DNA of 21,913 nt, from NCBI GenBank assembly GCA_001179505.1, contig CDMY01000713.1, positions 6,221 to 28,133 of the forward strand. The letters run 5' to 3'. The stretch is from Vitrella brassicaformis. Taxonomy: Eukaryota; Sar; Vitrellaceae. Below, piece by piece: positions 18,682 to 21,913 of this stretch. The number at the start of each line of letters is the position of its first letter. The first letter of the stretch is position 1. The translations under genes and the position numbers were made by a program. The notes under the pieces are model-generated. The model was not told the DNA's origin and searched no databases. It saw only the letters and a program-made list of their open reading frames with translations.

Positions 18682-21604
18682 CTACTGTGCCACTTGGGGT
18701 GTCTTGACGAGGCAGTTGCGGAATCCCCCCTCAAGCTCAGCACGGTCGAGGTTTCTGCACACACAACGCATTGCAATCATTGCGGTCACCTCACCCCTGC
18801 GGATGGATCCGATTCGAGGAAGGACTGACCTGCCGATGAAGACCAGCTTGCACTCACGAGTCTCGGATGGCTTCCACTCGTCCTGTGCGATGCCGCTGCA
18901 AGAAGGAAGGTGACATGACAGGGGGAGCATGGTGAATGAGCAGCAAGCGATGTCCGTAGTCACCTGAAGAGCATGTGGATTCCCTGGAATACGAACTTGC
19001 ACTCGTTCCCCTCCACGGCCAGCACTCCCTTCATGCTGCACGCACGGGCCAGAGTGAGAGCCACTTACTTATTCCTCCCTCTGGCAAACAAACCTCTTTC
19101 TTGGCTGGCCTACCGGAAGATATCTGCGCCCTTGTTCCTCAGGATGTCCCCGAGCCACTCGTTGAGTTTGTTCTCATCCACCTCGCCGACCAGGTCGATA
19201 CCGACGCTCGTCACCGTCTCGTCGTGCTGCACGCACGCACACCGGGCCGGCCCACGTGACGTGACACGTGTACATGTATGTACTCGCCGCACCCACCTGG
19301 TGCTCCTGCCCATCCTTCAGAAACTCACTGTCCATCTCGAGGACCTGGGGGACACGGATGGGATGAGGGGACAGTAAAGGGAATACACATGTCACCAGTG
19401 GGAGCGAGCACCTTGTCGAGCGAGAACGCACGGATGCCAAGGATGCCGCTGATAACGCTCTCCAAGGAAGTGGCCACGTTGAGCGTCGTCTTGACGATTG
19501 GAGCGAAGTTGTTGATGGCGCGAATTCTCTCCTCGACCTGGGACAGGTACGGGGCATCGACAAGGTCGATCTTGTTGAGCAAAATGCGGTCCGAAAACGC
19601 GAGCTGCAGACACACGCACACACACGAGTTCCCATCGATGGAGGCACGGGAATGCAGCGAGCGATGGATGGATGGATGGAGATTGGCGTATGCAGGTACC
19701 TGCTCAATAGCCTCGTTCTCTACGCCCTCAGGCTTCTCGTCGTCCAAGTGCTGGATGATGTGCTTGGCGTCGACGACGGTCTGCACACACCACACCACAC
19801 CACACCACACGAGGCGGAGGACACAGAGAGAGAGAGTGCAGGTCAGGTCAGGTGTAGTGTGGTGCGATCAGTTTGTTTGTTTGCGTCGCCTCACCACTAT
19901 ACCATCCAGACGAATTCTCGCGTTGATGTAGTCGTCGACCTGAGTGTTCAAGTAAAGACAGACAGAGTATGTATGGCTGGATGGGGCACAGCACACGTGT
20001 AGACAAGTGAGACGGATGCGCAAACAGGCGTACAAAGAATGTCTGAGCAACAGGCGCGGGATCCGCCAGGCCTGATGGATGGATGGATGGCAGAGACAGT
20101 CCGGTTGCTGATGCATGCCCACTGCAGGCAGGCCCACTCTACCCTCGCCGGACATGTCGTACGTACCTGTGGTCTCTATCAGGATGTGGTCGACACGCCC
20201 ATCGGTGCGGCCGCTGCAGACACACAGCACAGCGGACGGACCAAGTGCCCTCGGTCGGGTCGGCGTGAATTATCTATCAGTCGTTCCACTCCCCCAATGC
20301 GGTACCTCTTGAGGATCTTCTTGAGCCCCTCCACCAGGTCACCACGGACTGTGCAGCAGATGCAGCCGTTGTTCCTGACGCACGCACCGCGCGGGGCAGG
20401 AGGCGGTGTGGGTGAGGGGAGGACATACATGAGTCAGTCAAGTGAGTGGTGGTGGGGTTCCTACGCACATTTCTATGATCGTCTCCTCCTCCTTGAGGGC
20501 TTTCGTCACGAGAGCGTCATCGATGCCGACCTCGCCGAACTCGTTCTGTCCCATACACACACACACACACACACACACACAGCACAGCACAGCACACATG
20601 CCTGCCCCACACGCACATGACTCGACGCTGTGGTTTCTCTCCGCACCTCGATGATAGCGATGCGCTTGTCGCCCTTCCAGTCGCGCAGGATATGGTTGAG
20701 CTGCATTGCATCATTGCATGGAGGACAGAATACATGTGTGTATGCAATGCATCGGTGGCTCTTGCGCAAGCCACACCACACCACACCCCCAACGTAACAT
20801 GGCTACCAATGTCGTCTTGCCACTGCCAAGGAAGCCTTGGATGGATGAGGATGCGCACGATTGGTTGACATCATCCAAGTGAACGAAGAGGAATGTGGAG
20901 AGATGTGTCTGTGTGTCTGTGTGTTTGTGTGCGTTCCTCACGCACCTGTTAGCACGGTGGCTGGGATCTTGGCGTCCTCCTGCTGCGAGTAGGTCTTGTC
21001 CTCCATGGCCATGACTTCCTCGGTCTCCTGGCGCAGCTCCTTGGCACGCTCATGATCGGGCCACACCGAGATGACGGCATCCAGCTCGATGATAGCCCTC
21101 TTGTGAGCGCCGAGATTGCTGAGCACCTCCGATCGCGTGAGGAACATCGGCACGAGCTCGGATATCACCTTGGCGGCGAGCTCCTCGCCAGCCTTCTGGC
21201 GGACGGAGTCCAGAAACTTCTTTGGGTCTGCGCAAGGCGAACACACACGATGTGCGACGGGGCATCCGACGCCACTCACTCCCTCATCAGGCTTACTTAC
21301 CGCGCATGGAAATGGACTCCAAGCCCAAGGATGCGCCGTACTCGTCGATGGCTTTGTTGATGATCTGGATGGCCTGATATAAGAGACATAGATGCAGGCA
21401 GGTGATGTGCAAGAACGAAGGCAGTGCGTGCAGGGAGAGGGGAGGGGAGGGGAGCGGCCCTCAGGACGTACGTACCATGAAGTAGTCGTTGTCCACCTTG
21501 AGGGCCGCCTCTGCTGCCACGGCCAGATCCTTCCACGAGGTGGACGCGGCGGTCAGTCGCTCCATCATCTCCCTCACCCTGCTCATCATAGCGGCACCTG
21601 ACAT
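18682..21604 (-). CDS. COG0523/CobW-family metallochaperone GTPase with TPR-like N-terminal extension
   Basis: Seventeen exons on minus: 21604-21476, 21373-21301, 21227-20946, 20835-20807, 20700-20647, 20545-20469, 20374-20306, 20213-20167, 20071-20034, 19939-19895, 19780-19700, 19603-19412, 19344-19297, 19226-19114, 19035-18964, 18895-18830 and 18754-18682. All are GT..AG and in frame, giving 495 residues. Family motifs in order: Walker A GFLGSGKTT (162-170), NEFGEVGID (190-198), the metal-binding CxCC in NNGCICCTVRGDL (Cys219, 221, 222), IETTGLADPAP (Walker B/switch, 250-260), TVVDAKH, NKID (318-321), and the C-terminal CobW domain (DIFRMKGVLAVEG, FVFQGIHMLF, KLVFIGRNLDRAEL). Such GTPases insert or deliver metals (Zn, Co, Fe) to client proteins. 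Residues 1-155 are an extra helical domain with a TPR-like hairpin (about 96-129). The CPELVP motif of animal and fungal ZNG1 is absent, so another subgroup is likelier. The client and the metal are unknown. Confidence 0.96.
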
Positions 21605-21913
21605 GGTGGAGGAGCTTGGGCTGTTGAGAGGGGTTTCTCCCTAGGCAGCGGTTTCAGGCGGCGTTGAAATGAAAGGGGGACGACCAGACACCTGATCTAC
21701 GAGTCCAACACGAAGGCAACAACCGAAACAAAGCAGCTGACGACAGGACGGATTTCAGCGGTTTCATGGAGTGCCCTGAGGTCTGCCTGTGCCACTGTCT
21801 GACTTGTCAGAAGTGCAAGTCGGTCCAGGGTTTAGGGTCTAGGGTTCATAGACCGACGATCCACTGATCTGTGAGACAGGACGGCTGTTGAGTCTTTGTC
21901 CGTTCCATGAGAC
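21605..21913. promoter_or_regulatory. Upstream region of the CobW-type gene with repeated motif and telomere-like box
   Basis: 309 bp to the window edge. CAGCGGTTTCA occurs twice in the same orientation (21646-21656 and 21756-21766); the second copy extends to CAGCGGTTTCATGGAG. GGGTTTAGGGTCTAGGGTTCAT near 21828-21850 resembles a plant-type TTTAGGG telomere repeat or telo-box. A 33-codon Cys-rich frame starts at the ATG at 21765 on plus (MECPEVCLCHCLTCQKCK); it could be chance or the first exon of the next divergent gene. Confidence 0.45.

Overview
This is eukaryotic nuclear DNA. The window carries seven multi-exon or long single-exon protein genes. The recognisable introns are short (about 60-130 bp), have GT..AG ends, and often contain (TG)n tracts. 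The sequence is GC-rich, microsatellites fill the gene-free stretches, and a 300-base run of N (10021-10320) marks an assembly gap. One gene encodes a thylakoid-type Tat translocase subunit. It has an N-terminal signal peptide followed by a transit-like stretch that begins with Phe, the classic bipartite leader of an alga with a complex (secondary red) plastid. Together with the intron style this suggests a photosynthetic alveolate such as the chromerid Vitrella, or a related alga. That species guess is inference and was not tested by a search.

Layout, left to right: (1) a MYND-finger protein on the minus strand, cut by the left edge; (2) a plastid TatA/TatB (Hcf106/Tha4-like) subunit on plus; (3) a single-exon F-box-like orphan on minus; (4) a seven-exon Amt/MEP ammonium transporter with a long C-terminal tail on plus; (5) an ankyrin-repeat protein with an acidic N-terminus built from short exons, on minus; (6) a polytopic membrane protein ending in a C3HC4 RING finger, probably an E3 ubiquitin ligase, on plus; (7) a 17-exon COG0523/CobW-type metallochaperone GTPase with a TPR-like N-terminal extension, on minus. 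Exon joins were set by reading-frame continuity plus splice signals, and every join listed keeps frame.

The seven genes alternate strand strictly (-,+,-,+,-,+,-). This gives three compact divergent intergenic regions (about 0.2-0.65 kb, presumably shared promoters) and three long convergent ones (about 1.5-2.4 kb) packed with simple repeats and inverted repeats. The most unusual non-coding structures sit in the convergent regions. They are a tandem set of stem-loops at 18250-18590 whose arms differ in sequence but stay complementary, a GTGA-loop hairpin followed by T6 at 8802-8823, and an 11-bp perfect inverted repeat at 9919-9950. Promoter-side regions share a CAGCGGTTTCA motif and one contains TTTAGGG/TCTAGGG telomere-like repeats.

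The genes do not form an operon or an obvious pathway; each is an independent eukaryotic transcription unit. No mobile-element ORF, CRISPR array, rRNA or convincing tRNA was seen.
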